DNA from: an uncultured Pelagibacteraceae bacterium
GTDB lineage: Bacteria > Pseudomonadota > Alphaproteobacteria > Pelagibacterales > Pelagibacteraceae
Length of the DNA: 39,019 nt
NCBI GenBank assembly: GCA_902632445.1
Contig: CACPCL010000009.1
Location: forward strand, 1 to 39,019
Reading direction: 5' to 3'
Part shown: one piece after another, positions 18,501-25,744 of the stretch
Layout: every line of letters starts with the position of its first letter
How positions within the stretch are numbered: the stretch's first letter is position 1
Notes under the pieces: model-generated
The model's database searches: none
What the model was told of the DNA's origin: nothing
What the model saw: the letters and a program-made list of their open reading frames with translations, nothing else
Made by a program: the position numbers and the translations under genes

Positions 18501-20089
18501 GGTGGGTTTGTAACTTGACTAAAGTTTTGTCTAAAATAATGTGATACTGGTCTAAAATGACTAGACAATACTGCTACGGGAGTATCGTCTCCCATTGAAC
18601 CTGAGGCTTCTTTCCCCTCTTCAGCCATGGGATGAAGGATCAATTCTAAATCCTCAACACTTAGTCCAGATAAATACTGTCTCTTTCTTAAATCTTCATT
18701 AGTAAAATTTGGTCTCTCATTTTCATCAGAAATTTTCTTTTCTAGATCAATAATTTGTTTATTATATTTTTTATAATCTTTTGCTAATAAATCTTTAATT
18801 GCCTTATCTTTAAACAATTTTCCTTTTTTTAAATCTATTGCAATAATTTGTCCCGGACCTAACTTTCCCTTCTCAATAATCTTTTCCTCAGGAATTTTAA
18901 TCATTCCAGTTTCAGAACCAGCAAAAAATAAATCATCCGAAGTTATCGTGTATCTCAAAGGTCTCAATCCATTTCTATCTGAAGATGCTAAAACCCATTT
19001 AGCGTCGGTAGCGCATATTGCAGCTGGACCATCCCAGGGCTCGATTGTACTATTTAAAAAATTAAATAAATCTTGGTGATTTTTAGGAACTGTTTTACTT
19101 CTCTTAGACCATGCATCAGGTATCATCATTAGTTTTATAAGTGGTGCTAATTTTCCTGAATGAACCAATAGTTCAAAAACGTTATCAAGGGCACCTGAAT
19201 CTGAAGAACTTCTGATAACTGGTTTTAAATCTTTTACATTTTTGAACAAGGCGCTGGACATATCTTGTTCATGGATTTTCATCCAATTGATATTTCCTTT
19301 GAGTGTATTTATCTCTCCATTATGCGCTAAAGTTCTAAATGGTTGAGCTAAATCCCAACTTGGAAAAGTATTCGTTGAGTATCTTTGGTGAAAAACTGCA
19401 AACCTAGACGTTAATTTTTCATCGTTTAGATCTGGATAAAATTCTGAAAGCATCTCAGCTAAAAACATGCCTTTATAAACAATTGATCTAGAACTAAAAG
19501 AACATATATAAAAATCTTTTAATTGGCTATCTCTAGCAACTTTTTCTATTTTTTTTCTAGTTTCGAATAAGTCTCTCTCAAGATCATTGGTTTTTAAATT
19601 TTCATTCTTTTTAAACATCACTTGTGCTATTTCTGGTCGACTTTGATCTGCAGTTTTACCCAGCACGCCAGGGTTAATTGGGACTTGTCGCCATCCATAA
19701 ATATAATAATTTCCTCTCAAAAGAGCTGACTCAATAATTTCTCTACATTTTTCTTGTTCTGAATAATCAGTCCTTGGAAGAAAAACCATCCCAACGCAAA
19801 TTCTTTTTTCTTCGTCAAGTGTATGACCGGTATTAAGAATTTTTTCTTTAAAGAAATCTGGGGCTATCTCAATTTGAATCCCAGCACCATCGCCAGATTT
19901 TCCATCAGCGTCTACAGCTCCTCTATGCCAAATCGCTTTAAGAGCTTCAATACCATACTCTACCACTTTTCTGGATTTTTTTCCGTTCGTTGAAGCAATC
20001 AAGCCTACACCACAAGCATCGTGCTCCATCTCTGACTTATAATTGTGTGTTTTTTCTAGAAGAGTTTTATTCTTTTTATAATTATTCAT
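15593..20089 (-). CDS. gltB: Glutamate synthase (NADPH) large subunit
   Basis: This 1498-aa protein transfers the amide of glutamine to 2-oxoglutarate, forming two glutamates, together with GltD. A 25-residue propeptide precedes the nucleophile C26 in 'HDACGVGLIAS', which generates the class II amidotransferase. The central and FMN-binding synthase domains follow (about residues 480-1200) with 'KPGEGGQLPGFKV' and 'GHSGGTGASPQTS'. The 3Fe-4S ligands are in 'MVRQCHSNTCPVGVC' (about residues 1118-1133). The C-terminal GXGXG helix domain includes 'GNTVLYGATSGKL'. Length is normal. It starts flush after the gltD stop, so the order gltD-gltB is reversed relative to many bacteria. Confidence 0.98.
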   Translation of the reverse strand: MNNYKKNKTLLEKTHNYKSEMEHDACGVGLIASTNGKKSRKVVEYGIEALKAIWHRGAVDADGKSGDGAGIQIEIAPDFFKEKILNTGHTLDEEKRICVGMVFLPRTDYSEQEKCREIIESALLRGNYYIYGWRQVPINPGVLGKTADQSRPEIAQVMFKKNENLKTNDLERDLFETRKKIEKVARDSQLKDFYICSFSSRSIVYKGMFLAEMLSEFYPDLNDEKLTSRFAVFHQRYSTNTFPSWDLAQPFRTLAHNGEINTLKGNINWMKIHEQDMSSALFKNVKDLKPVIRSSSDSGALDNVFELLVHSGKLAPLIKLMMIPDAWSKRSKTVPKNHQDLFNFLNSTIEPWDGPAAICATDAKWVLASSDRNGLRPLRYTITSDDLFFAGSETGMIKIPEEKIIEKGKLGPGQIIAIDLKKGKLFKDKAIKDLLAKDYKKYNKQIIDLEKKISDENERPNFTNEDLRKRQYLSGLSVEDLELILHPMAEEGKEASGSMGDDTPVAVLSSHFRPVSHYFRQNFSQVTNPPIDSLRENKVMSLKTRFGNLGNILDFDNLTEENIYVLDSPILTNAQFKKFKKFFSKKTKIIDCTFDISLSLKDRIEEIREEAETSVREGSTCLILSDKNINNEKASIPSILTVGAVHSHLVKHGLRGYCSLNVECSDALDTHSFAVLIGVGATTVNPYLAIDSIYQRFEKKLFGRSDFESCVVKFKKSIDAGLLKIMSKMGISVISSYRGGCNFEAVGLSRAIVSDYFPGMSSRISGIGTIGIEKKIKELHEKFNAKNVFTLPIGGLYRYRKSGEDHQYQGKLIHLLQSAVGSGSYELYKKYSAGIHNLPPINIRDLLEFKKQRKPIDVEEVEPIEEILKRFGSGSMSHGALSAEAHETLAMGMNRIKGASCSGEGGEDAKRFKILPNGDSANSRVKQIASARFGVTVDYLNNANEIEIKIAQGAKPGEGGQLPGFKVTKEIARLRHSTPGVTLISPPPHHDIYSIEDLAQLIYDLKQINPGARVGVKLVASTGIGTIAAGVAKAKADIILISGHSGGTGASPQTSIKYAGIPWEMGLTEANQILTLNNLRHNVTLRTDGGLKTGRDIVMAAMMGAEEYGMGTSSLVAMGCIMVRQCHSNTCPVGVCSQDEALREKFTGTPEKVVNLFKFAAKEVREILASLGFKSINEIIGRTDLLTQVNKGASNLDDLDLNPLLVQADPGENLRYCKDKHINEVPDTLDERIWSEIKDKIKTDSKNKFNYEIENTSRSVGTRLSHHIYKKFGNNKLDENTVNIKLEGSAGQSLGAFLTKGIKLIVEGDCNDYVGKGLSGGTIVVYPSPKSSLVSNENTIIGNTVLYGATSGKLLASGQAGERFAVRNSGSFSIVEGCGAHGCEYMTGGTAIILGEVGDNFGAGMTGGMAFVYDDNNTFENFVNPTSIVWQEVETDYWKKFLKESLNTFIKETNSKIAQKILNDFDNELKKFKQICPIEMLDKLDNPISLKSHTKKAG

Positions 20090-21535
20090 TTATGCTGCTA
20101 CTGAAGATTTATTTTTAATTATTTTTGTTTGCAAGTATTTTTCAATTTGTGCTGCTGCGTCTCTACCATCTCTTATAGCCCAAACAACTAATGAAGCACC
20201 TCTTACAATATCTCCGGCTGCAAAAACTCCATCTAAGTTTGTTTGCATTGTCTTTAAATCAATTTTTATTGTTCCCCATTGTGAAACCACCAATTCCTTT
20301 GCTTTAAAAAGTTTAGGTAAATTTTCTGGATCAAATCCTAGAGATTTTATTACTAAATCTGCTTTAATTTTGTATTCCGAACCCTCTTCAATCTCAGGTC
20401 TTCTTCTTCCAGAAGAGTCTGGTGCTCCAAGCTGCATTTTATTTACTTCAACATGTTCAACTTTTGAGTTTCCTAAAAAACTTTTAGGGCTTGTGAGCCA
20501 AACAAATTCTACTCCCTCTTCAATTGCATTTCCAACCTCTCTGGCAGAACCCGGCATGTTTTCTCTGTCTCTTCTATATAAACATTTCACTGATTTAGCT
20601 TTTTGTCTTACTGAAGTTCTAACACAGTCCATAGCAGTATCTCCACCACCTATAACAACTACGTTTTTTCCTTCGGCATTAAGTGTACCATCATCAAAAA
20701 GTTTTACTTTATCCCCTAATCCTTTTCTATTAGATGCAGTCAAAAATTCCATTGCTGGAAAAATGTTTTTTAAATTATGTCCTGGGATATCTATTTCTCG
20801 AGCTTTATAAACTCCTGTTGCAATTAAAATAGCATCGTGTTTTTCTTTAAGTTCATAAAGTGTTTTGTCTCTACCTACTTCAAAGTTTTGAATAAACTTT
20901 ATCCCACTTTCCTTCAAAAGTTTTGTTCTTCTTTCAACAACAAATTTTTCAAGTTTAAAGTTAGGTATTCCATATATTAAAAGTCCACCTGGTCTATCGT
21001 ACCTATCATAAATTGTTACCTGGTAACCTGATTTTCTTAATTCTTCTGCACATGCCATACCTGCAGGTCCAGCGCCTATTATGCCTATACTTTGTTTTAA
21101 TTCTTTTTTGACTTTAATAGGTTTAACCCAACCTTTTTCCCATGCAGTATCATTTATATATTTCTCTACTGATCCGATAGTAACTGTTCCGTGACCTGAC
21201 TGTTCTATAACGCAATTCCCCTCACATAATCTATCTTGAGGGCAAATCCTTCCGCACACCTCGGGCATATTGTTAGTGCTTTGAGAAATTTCGTATGCTT
21301 CTTTTAATCTGCCTTCAGCTGTAAGTTTAAGCCAGTCAGGAATATTGTTACTTAGCGGACAATGTATCTGACAAAAAGGAACTCCACATTGAGAACACCT
21401 GCTAGATTGCTCTTTGGCTTTCTCAGTTATAAATTCATTGTAAATTTCGTTAAAGTCATCTTTTCTTTTAGATGTACTTCTTTTTATAGGAGTCTCTTGT
21501 TTAATACCTACAAACTGTAGCATTTTCTTTTTCAT
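20090..21535 (-). CDS. gltD: Glutamate synthase (NADPH) small subunit
   Basis: This 481-aa flavoprotein takes electrons from NADPH and passes them through FAD and Fe-S clusters to GltB. The N-terminal domain holds two Cys clusters (C47, C50, C55, C59 and C94, C98, C104, C108), which bind 4Fe-4S centres. The FAD loop is 'GIIGAGPAGMACAEEL' (from residue 151) and the NADPH loop is 'VVVIGGGDTAMDC' near residue 290; 'GVFAAGDIVRGASLVVWAI' is the conserved C-terminal FAD contact. It is the first gene of the gltD-gltB-SDR unit, transcribed from the 166-base divergent region shared with uppP. Confidence 0.98.
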   Translation of the reverse strand: MKKKMLQFVGIKQETPIKRSTSKRKDDFNEIYNEFITEKAKEQSSRCSQCGVPFCQIHCPLSNNIPDWLKLTAEGRLKEAYEISQSTNNMPEVCGRICPQDRLCEGNCVIEQSGHGTVTIGSVEKYINDTAWEKGWVKPIKVKKELKQSIGIIGAGPAGMACAEELRKSGYQVTIYDRYDRPGGLLIYGIPNFKLEKFVVERRTKLLKESGIKFIQNFEVGRDKTLYELKEKHDAILIATGVYKAREIDIPGHNLKNIFPAMEFLTASNRKGLGDKVKLFDDGTLNAEGKNVVVIGGGDTAMDCVRTSVRQKAKSVKCLYRRDRENMPGSAREVGNAIEEGVEFVWLTSPKSFLGNSKVEHVEVNKMQLGAPDSSGRRRPEIEEGSEYKIKADLVIKSLGFDPENLPKLFKAKELVVSQWGTIKIDLKTMQTNLDGVFAAGDIVRGASLVVWAIRDGRDAAAQIEKYLQTKIIKNKSSVAA

Positions 21536-21546
21536 AATTTCGTCAA

Positions 21547-21572
21547 ATTAATTAAGAATTTCATTAATTAAT
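21547..21572. promoter_or_regulatory. Inverted repeat in the gltD leader
   Basis: A perfect 9-bp inverted repeat (ATTAATTAA, 8-base spacer, TTAATTAAT) sits 12 bases upstream of the gltD start. It could be an operator or an RNA hairpin that affects translation of glutamate synthase. It is made only of A and T in an AT-rich region, so chance is a real alternative. Confidence 0.3.
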
Positions 21573-21636
21573 AGATTTTAAAGGTCAATAATAATTACCT
21601 ATATCTTATATTTTCCTTATTTTTAATGATATTTTT

Positions 21637-21653
21637 TGCATACCTGTTATGCA
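21637..21653. promoter_or_regulatory. Palindrome TGCATA-N5-TATGCA between gltD and uppP, candidate operator
   Basis: A perfect 6-bp dyad with a 5-base spacer lies 49 bases before the uppP start. On the plus strand it overlaps a possible -35 (TTGCAT, 21636-21641) and lies just before a possible -10 (CATAAT, 21657-21662; 15-base spacing). This is the position expected of a repressor operator. The regulator is unknown and the promoter is a weak match. Confidence 0.35.
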
Positions 21654-21701
21654 TTTCATAATGACATTAAAAAAACAATCTTTCGCAATATCTCTAAATG
21701 A

Positions 21702-22460
21702 ATGATTGAAATTTTGATTCTGTCTCTAGTCCAAGGTATTACTGAATTTTTACCCGTTAGTTCATCGTCTCATTTAATTATAATTTCAGAGTATACCAAT
21801 TTTAAAAATCAAAGCCTATCAATCGATGTTAGTTTACATATTGGATCATTTATAGCAGTAATAACATACTTTTATAAAGATATTTTTAATTTTATTGAAA
21901 ACAAAGAGCTTTTAATAAAAATATTTATTTCATCAATACCTGTTATCGTGGTCGGAATAATATTAGTTGAAACTAATTTTATTAAAGAAATTAGAAATAT
22001 TAAAGTAATAGGTTGGATGACAATAATTTTTGGTATCTTTCTTTATATTAGTGATAAATTTAAAATTGATAAAAATATTCAAAATAACTTTAATTTAAAA
22101 TCTGCACTTTTCATTGGTTTTTTTCAAGTTCTTTCTCTAATTCCTGGCGTTAGTAGATCGGGAATAACAATTTCTGCGGCAAGAGTTCTCAATTTTAAAA
22201 GATATGACGCAGCTAAAATATCTTTTTTACTCTCGATTCCTACCTTAGGAGCGGTTTCGATATATGGTTTAAAAAATATTTTGATTAATGGAAATATAAA
22301 TTTTTCTGTAATAAATTTATCATCTATTTTTTTATCTTATATATTTTCATTTATAACTATCAAATATTTTTTAAAATACATCAAAAAATTTAGTTTAAAG
22401 ATATTTATCTTCTACAGATTAATTCTAGGAGTAGTAATTTTAACGTTAGCTTACTTATAG
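21702..22460 (+). CDS. uppP: Undecaprenyl-diphosphatase (BacA/UppP)
   Basis: This 252-aa inner-membrane enzyme removes a phosphate from undecaprenyl pyrophosphate, recycling the lipid carrier for peptidoglycan and O-antigen synthesis. The two family signatures are present: 'LVQGITEFLPVSSSSHL' near the N-terminus and 'PGVSRSGITISAAR' near residue 150, containing the catalytic Glu, Ser and Arg residues. About seven or eight hydrophobic segments are visible. Length is slightly short but within the family. It is divergent from gltD and near the O-antigen ligase, which uses the same carrier. Confidence 0.97.
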   Translation: MIEILILSLVQGITEFLPVSSSSHLIIISEYTNFKNQSLSIDVSLHIGSFIAVITYFYKDIFNFIENKELLIKIFISSIPVIVVGIILVETNFIKEIRNIKVIGWMTIIFGIFLYISDKFKIDKNIQNNFNLKSALFIGFFQVLSLIPGVSRSGITISAARVLNFKRYDAAKISFLLSIPTLGAVSIYGLKNILINGNINFSVINLSSIFLSYIFSFITIKYFLKYIKKFSLKIFIFYRLILGVVILTLAYL

Positions 22461-22467
22461 AATTATA

Positions 22468-22566
22468 GTGAAGCTTATCAAAATAATAAATACAATAATA
22501 AAAAAGATTATAACCGATTTCTTTAAAGAAATATTTGATAGGATACTCATTAAGTTGTTTTTATAA
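22468..22566 (+). CDS. Possible 32-aa basic amphipathic peptide
   Basis: A GTG-initiated frame of 32 codons follows uppP by seven bases. The peptide is rich in Ile, Lys and Phe ('IINTIIKKIITDFFKEIFD'), could form an amphipathic helix, and might associate with membrane. There is no Shine-Dalgarno, and such composition arises easily in AT-rich spacer DNA. Weakly supported. Confidence 0.2.
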   Translation: MKLIKIINTIIKKIITDFFKEIFDRILIKLFL

Positions 22567-22593
22567 ATTTTTTTAGAAATTTCAAGAAAATAA

Positions 22594-22670
22594 TGGTGCG
22601 CCTGCTAGGATTTGAACCCAGAACCTCCTGGTCCGTAGCCAAGCGCTCTATCCAGTTGAGCTACAGGCGC
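22594..22670 (-). tRNA. tRNA-Arg(ACG)
   Basis: Seventy-seven bases with encoded CCA. Acceptor stem GCGCCTG pairs with CAGGCGC, the D stem is GCTC/GAGC, and the anticodon stem CTTGG/CCAGG closes the loop CTACGGA with anticodon ACG. The T arm is CTGGG-TTCAAAT-CCTAG. A34 would be converted to inosine by TadA, so this one tRNA reads CGU, CGC and CGA. It lies alone on the minus strand between two plus-strand genes. Confidence 0.96.
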
Positions 22671-22743
22671 ATATTTGATTTTTGCAATTCAATATTTTAA
22701 ATAATTATTGAAGAAATGATAATTATAATTAATATATTAATAA

Positions 22744-24123
22744 ATGTCTTCATTAAATATTTCAAATATAGATAGAAAAACTCTCATAATAAATTGTCTA
22801 TTTTCACTTCTTATTTTTAGTTTTATAGCGGGTAACCTAGTTTTAAATTTAAATGTTTTTCTAATTATTTTAATTTCTACCCTGTTTTATGGTACCAAAA
22901 TAATTAATACTCGTTTCAACAGTATAGATAAAATTATTATATTATTTTTTCTATATGTTTTTGCAATTAGTACATTTAATAACATTTATGATCTTTATAA
23001 AAATGAGACAGAGGATCTAACATCATTAATTAAATCAATTTTATTTTTACGATATTTAATTTTATATTTTATAATAAGATATTTTATTAAGGAAAACATT
23101 ATCAGTTTAAAATTTTTTTTCATTAGCGCTTTTAGTGCAGTAATGTTCGTTTGTCTGGATATTTTTTATCAATTAATCTTTGGTAATGATATTTTTGGAT
23201 TTAAAGCAATAGAAAGAAGATTGTCAGGACCTTTTGGTGACGAGATTATAGCGGGTTCTTTTATTCAAAGATTTTCTTTGTTTGGACTTTTTTTGTTCCC
23301 GATCTTTTTTAGATTTAAAAACAAAAGACTTTTAAATTTAATTGTATTCATTTTAATCAGCATTTTTCTATCTGCTTTAATTCTTGCAGGAAATAGAATT
23401 CCACTTTTATTTTTTATTTTAATTATGATTGCTTTAATTATTTTTGAACAGAAATTAAGACGTTTTTTTTTTCCATTTATAATTATAACTTTAACAATTT
23501 TTACGACTGCATATTTTTCAAATACTAATATAAATTATCATTTTCATAATTTTCACAAAAAAATTAAACAAATTGTTTTTATTCTTTCTCCCGAAAATAT
23601 TCTTTCCGAGGAAGAACTTGAGATAGGGTTTAAAGAGGGTGATATGAAAAATAATTTATTTTATACTTTTGAATATAAAGGAAATGTTTATAAACTTACA
23701 AATTCACATTTAAAGGAATTCAAGTCCGGGTATCTTACCTGGAAAATTAATAAATACTTTGGTGGAGGAATTAAAACTTTTATTAAGAACTGCTCTAAAA
23801 AATATCCAAATTGTGGAAATCATCCGCATAATTATTACTTAGAAATTTTAGCAGAGCTAGGTTTGTTAGGATTTTTTATAATTTTTTATTTATTTATTTT
23901 AGTCTTTTTAAAAACTTTTGTAATAAAGTATTTTAGAGACAGTGAGTTTAAAAATTATCATTTAATAACACCTTTCATTTTTTTATTTTTTGCCGAAATA
24001 TTCCCAATTAAAAGCACTGGAAGTTTTTTCACCACTGGAAACGCAACATATATATTTCTGATATTATCAATGGTAGTATCCTTGGCTGAGCGTAAAAATT
24101 TGATTGAAGATAAAGTTTTATAA
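22744..24123 (+). CDS. O-antigen ligase / polymerase-like membrane protein (Wzy_C family)
   Basis: This 459-aa protein has about ten or more hydrophobic helices and belongs with the O-antigen ligase (WaaL) or polymerase (Wzy) group. These enzymes transfer or extend undecaprenyl-linked glycans on the periplasmic side. The key motif is 'GNHPHNYYLEILAELGLLGF' near residue 360, following a periplasmic loop of about 80-90 residues with three cysteines' worth of polar sequence; this HxxNxYLexLaElG pattern marks the family. 'LAGNRIPLLFF' near residue 218 matches the conserved Arg region. Ligase and polymerase cannot be separated by sequence alone. A nearby uppP and two GT4 genes fit a surface-polysaccharide pathway. 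Confidence 0.85.
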   Translation: MSSLNISNIDRKTLIINCLFSLLIFSFIAGNLVLNLNVFLIILISTLFYGTKIINTRFNSIDKIIILFFLYVFAISTFNNIYDLYKNETEDLTSLIKSILFLRYLILYFIIRYFIKENIISLKFFFISAFSAVMFVCLDIFYQLIFGNDIFGFKAIERRLSGPFGDEIIAGSFIQRFSLFGLFLFPIFFRFKNKRLLNLIVFILISIFLSALILAGNRIPLLFFILIMIALIIFEQKLRRFFFPFIIITLTIFTTAYFSNTNINYHFHNFHKKIKQIVFILSPENILSEEELEIGFKEGDMKNNLFYTFEYKGNVYKLTNSHLKEFKSGYLTWKINKYFGGGIKTFIKNCSKKYPNCGNHPHNYYLEILAELGLLGFFIIFYLFILVFLKTFVIKYFRDSEFKNYHLITPFIFLFFAEIFPIKSTGSFFTTGNATYIFLILSMVVSLAERKNLIEDKVL

Positions 24124-24138
24124 ATATAAGTTCATATT

Positions 24139-25317
24139 ATGAATGATAATAAAATAGTTATTACATCCGCTATAAGAACAGCAATAGGATCTCTAGGGAA
24201 ATCTCTTAAAAATACTAAAAGTACTGAACTAGGTTCTGAGGTAATCAAGGCCTCTATCAAAAACTCAAAATTAAAGAGTAACGAGATAGATGAGGTTATT
24301 ATTGGTCAAGTCCTGACAGGAGGATTAGGTCAAAATCCGGCGAGACAAGCTGCAATAAATTCTGGTATACCTAAAGAAAAACCTGCCTATATTGTCAACC
24401 AAGTTTGTGGATCTGGTATTAGATCAGTTGCTTCAGGTTTTCAAAGTATAAGATCGTCTGATTCTAATATTATTATTGCAGGCGGGCAAGAAAGCATGTC
24501 GTTAGCTCCACATGCAATTCATTTAAGAGATGGAAAAAAATTAGGTGACACTGAGCTTACTGATACCATGATAAAAGATGGTTTATGGGATGCATTTCAT
24601 GGCTATCACATGGGTGTAACTGCAGAAAACGTAGCTGAAAAATTTCAAATCACTAGGCAAGAACAAGATAAATTTGCTCTTAGATCTCAAGATAAAGCTC
24701 TAGAGGCTGTAAAAAATAAAAGATTTAAAGAAGAAATAATAGACTTTAAAATTAAATCAAAAAAATCAGAAATCGTTTTTAATCAAGATGAACATCCTAG
24801 AGAGGGTATAAATCTTGATGCTCTCTCTAGATTAAAACCTGTGTTTAAAAAAGACGGTACTGTAACAGCTGGAAATGCATCTGGCATTAACGATGGAGCT
24901 GCAGCAGTAACTTTGATGTCGAACAAAGAGGCTGAAAAGCGAAAAATTCAAAAATTGGTTACAATTAAATCATGGGCTAGTTGCGGGGTTGATCCTGCTT
25001 TGATGGGCACAGGACCAATTCCCTCATCTAAAAAGGCTTTAGATTTAGCAGGTTGGTCTGTTAAAGATGTTGACCTTTTTGAAATAAATGAAGCATTTGC
25101 GGCCCAAAGTATAGCTGTAATAAAAACTCTGTCTATACCTGAAGAAAAGACTAATGTTAATGGAGGAGCAATTGCTTTAGGTCACCCTATAGGAGCATCT
25201 GGGACAAGAATACTTGTTACTTTAATTCATGAAATGGTTAAAAGAGATGTAAGAAAAGGTTTAGCCACACTTTGTATTGGTGGTGGCATGGGAATAGCAA
25301 TGTGTATTGAACGATAA
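24139..25317 (+). CDS. phaA: Acetyl-CoA C-acetyltransferase (thiolase II, PhaA/AtoB type)
   Basis: This 392-aa cytosolic enzyme reversibly condenses two acetyl-CoA into acetoacetyl-CoA. Catalytic residues are all visible: C90 in 'VNQVCGSGIRSVASG', the His in 'GGAIALGHPIGASG', and C379 in 'LCIGGGMGIAM'. 'NEAFAAQ' is the conserved CoA-site motif. Length is exactly that of biosynthetic thiolases. The acetoacetyl-CoA synthetase 2 kb away would use or supply the same metabolite, linking ketone-body use to acetyl-CoA. The stop overlaps the start of a 44-aa membrane peptide (TAATG). The gene symbol reflects family; phaA and atoB are interchangeable here. Confidence 0.95.
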   Translation: MNDNKIVITSAIRTAIGSLGKSLKNTKSTELGSEVIKASIKNSKLKSNEIDEVIIGQVLTGGLGQNPARQAAINSGIPKEKPAYIVNQVCGSGIRSVASGFQSIRSSDSNIIIAGGQESMSLAPHAIHLRDGKKLGDTELTDTMIKDGLWDAFHGYHMGVTAENVAEKFQITRQEQDKFALRSQDKALEAVKNKRFKEEIIDFKIKSKKSEIVFNQDEHPREGINLDALSRLKPVFKKDGTVTAGNASGINDGAAAVTLMSNKEAEKRKIQKLVTIKSWASCGVDPALMGTGPIPSSKKALDLAGWSVKDVDLFEINEAFAAQSIAVIKTLSIPEEKTNVNGGAIALGHPIGASGTRILVTLIHEMVKRDVRKGLATLCIGGGMGIAMCIER

Positions 25318-25451
25318 TGGAAATATCTAAACCATATAAAGGCAAAGGCAAACGTAGATTAAAGAAAATGCCCTTTACTGTAAAAGGGTACATCCTTTAC
25401 TATGCTTTTTTTTGGGTTGTAATTATTTCTATTTACTTAGCTTACTATTAA
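25317..25451 (+). CDS. Small (44 aa) single-pass membrane protein coupled to the thiolase
   Basis: This short gene begins with an ATG that overlaps the thiolase TAA (TAATG), the same coupling seen at real gene junctions in this window. The product has a strongly basic N-terminal part (about eight Lys/Arg between residues 5 and 17) and one membrane helix from about residue 25 to 43, rich in aromatic and aliphatic residues ('YYAFFWVVIISIYLAYY'). Topology is probably N-in. No family is recognised. It may be a membrane anchor or regulator; function cannot be inferred. Confidence 0.6.
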   Translation: MEISKPYKGKGKRRLKKMPFTVKGYILYYAFFWVVIISIYLAYY

Positions 25452-25459
25452 TTATCTTT

Positions 25460-25478
25460 GATATTGATTATCATTAAA
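25460..25478. promoter_or_regulatory. Fur-box-like site 1
   Basis: The 19-base sequence GATATTGATTATCATTAAA matches the classical Fur consensus (GATAATGATAATCATTATC) at 15 of 19 positions by direct comparison. It lies 87 bases upstream of the 58-aa Cys-rich gene and 22 bases before a second site. Related regulators such as Mur share this consensus. Confidence 0.55.
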
Positions 25479-25500
25479 AGCGTTTTTAGGGATTTTTATT

Positions 25501-25519
25501 GATAATGATTTTCACTATT
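25501..25519. promoter_or_regulatory. Fur-box-like site 2 overlapping a candidate promoter
   Basis: The sequence GATAATGATTTTCACTATT also matches the Fur consensus at 15 of 19 positions. It overlaps a plausible promoter: -35 TTGATA at 25499-25504 and -10 TATACA at 25523-25528, separated by 18 bases. Repressor bound here would block RNA polymerase, giving expression under iron (or manganese) limitation. The only gene downstream on this strand is the 58-aa Cys-rich protein. Confidence 0.6.
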
Positions 25520-25564
25520 AAATATACAAGTTGAAATCAGTTCAAGAATATTTAGGCTATAGTT

Positions 25565-25741
25565 ATGAAAACTTATAGCTGTAAAAAATGTGGTTTAAAA
25601 ATACCTGTAACATGCTCTCAATGTGACAGGGTAATTAACATTAAAGTTGTAGGTGAAGGTTGTTTAGTAAAAGAGAACAAATGTTTAGATTGTACTACTG
25701 TTCCAATTATTAAAGACGTTTGCCTAGAACAAACTGCTTAA
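25565..25741 (+). CDS. Small eight-cysteine metal-binding-type protein (58 aa), likely iron-regulated
   Basis: This 58-aa protein is not recognised as a known family. It has eight cysteines, at 6, 9, 17, 20, 33, 40, 43 and 53, including three CxxC pairs. C6-x2-C9 with C17-x2-C20 looks like a zinc-ribbon or rubredoxin-like tetrathiolate site; C33, C40, C43 and C53 could make a second. There is no signal peptide, so it is probably cytoplasmic. Two Fur-box-like sites precede it, the nearer overlapping a candidate promoter, which suggests a role in metal limitation such as metal storage, delivery or Fe-S handling. It ends three bases before the convergent DUF4174-like gene. Zinc binding and iron control are inferences. 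Confidence 0.75.
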   Translation: MKTYSCKKCGLKIPVTCSQCDRVINIKVVGEGCLVKENKCLDCTTVPIIKDVCLEQTA

Positions 25742-25744
25742 ATT

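Noticed and set aside
20370-20810. 146-codon plus-strand ORF opposite gltD
   Set aside because: It lies wholly within gltD, whose coding is unambiguous; its composition is that of an antisense shadow.
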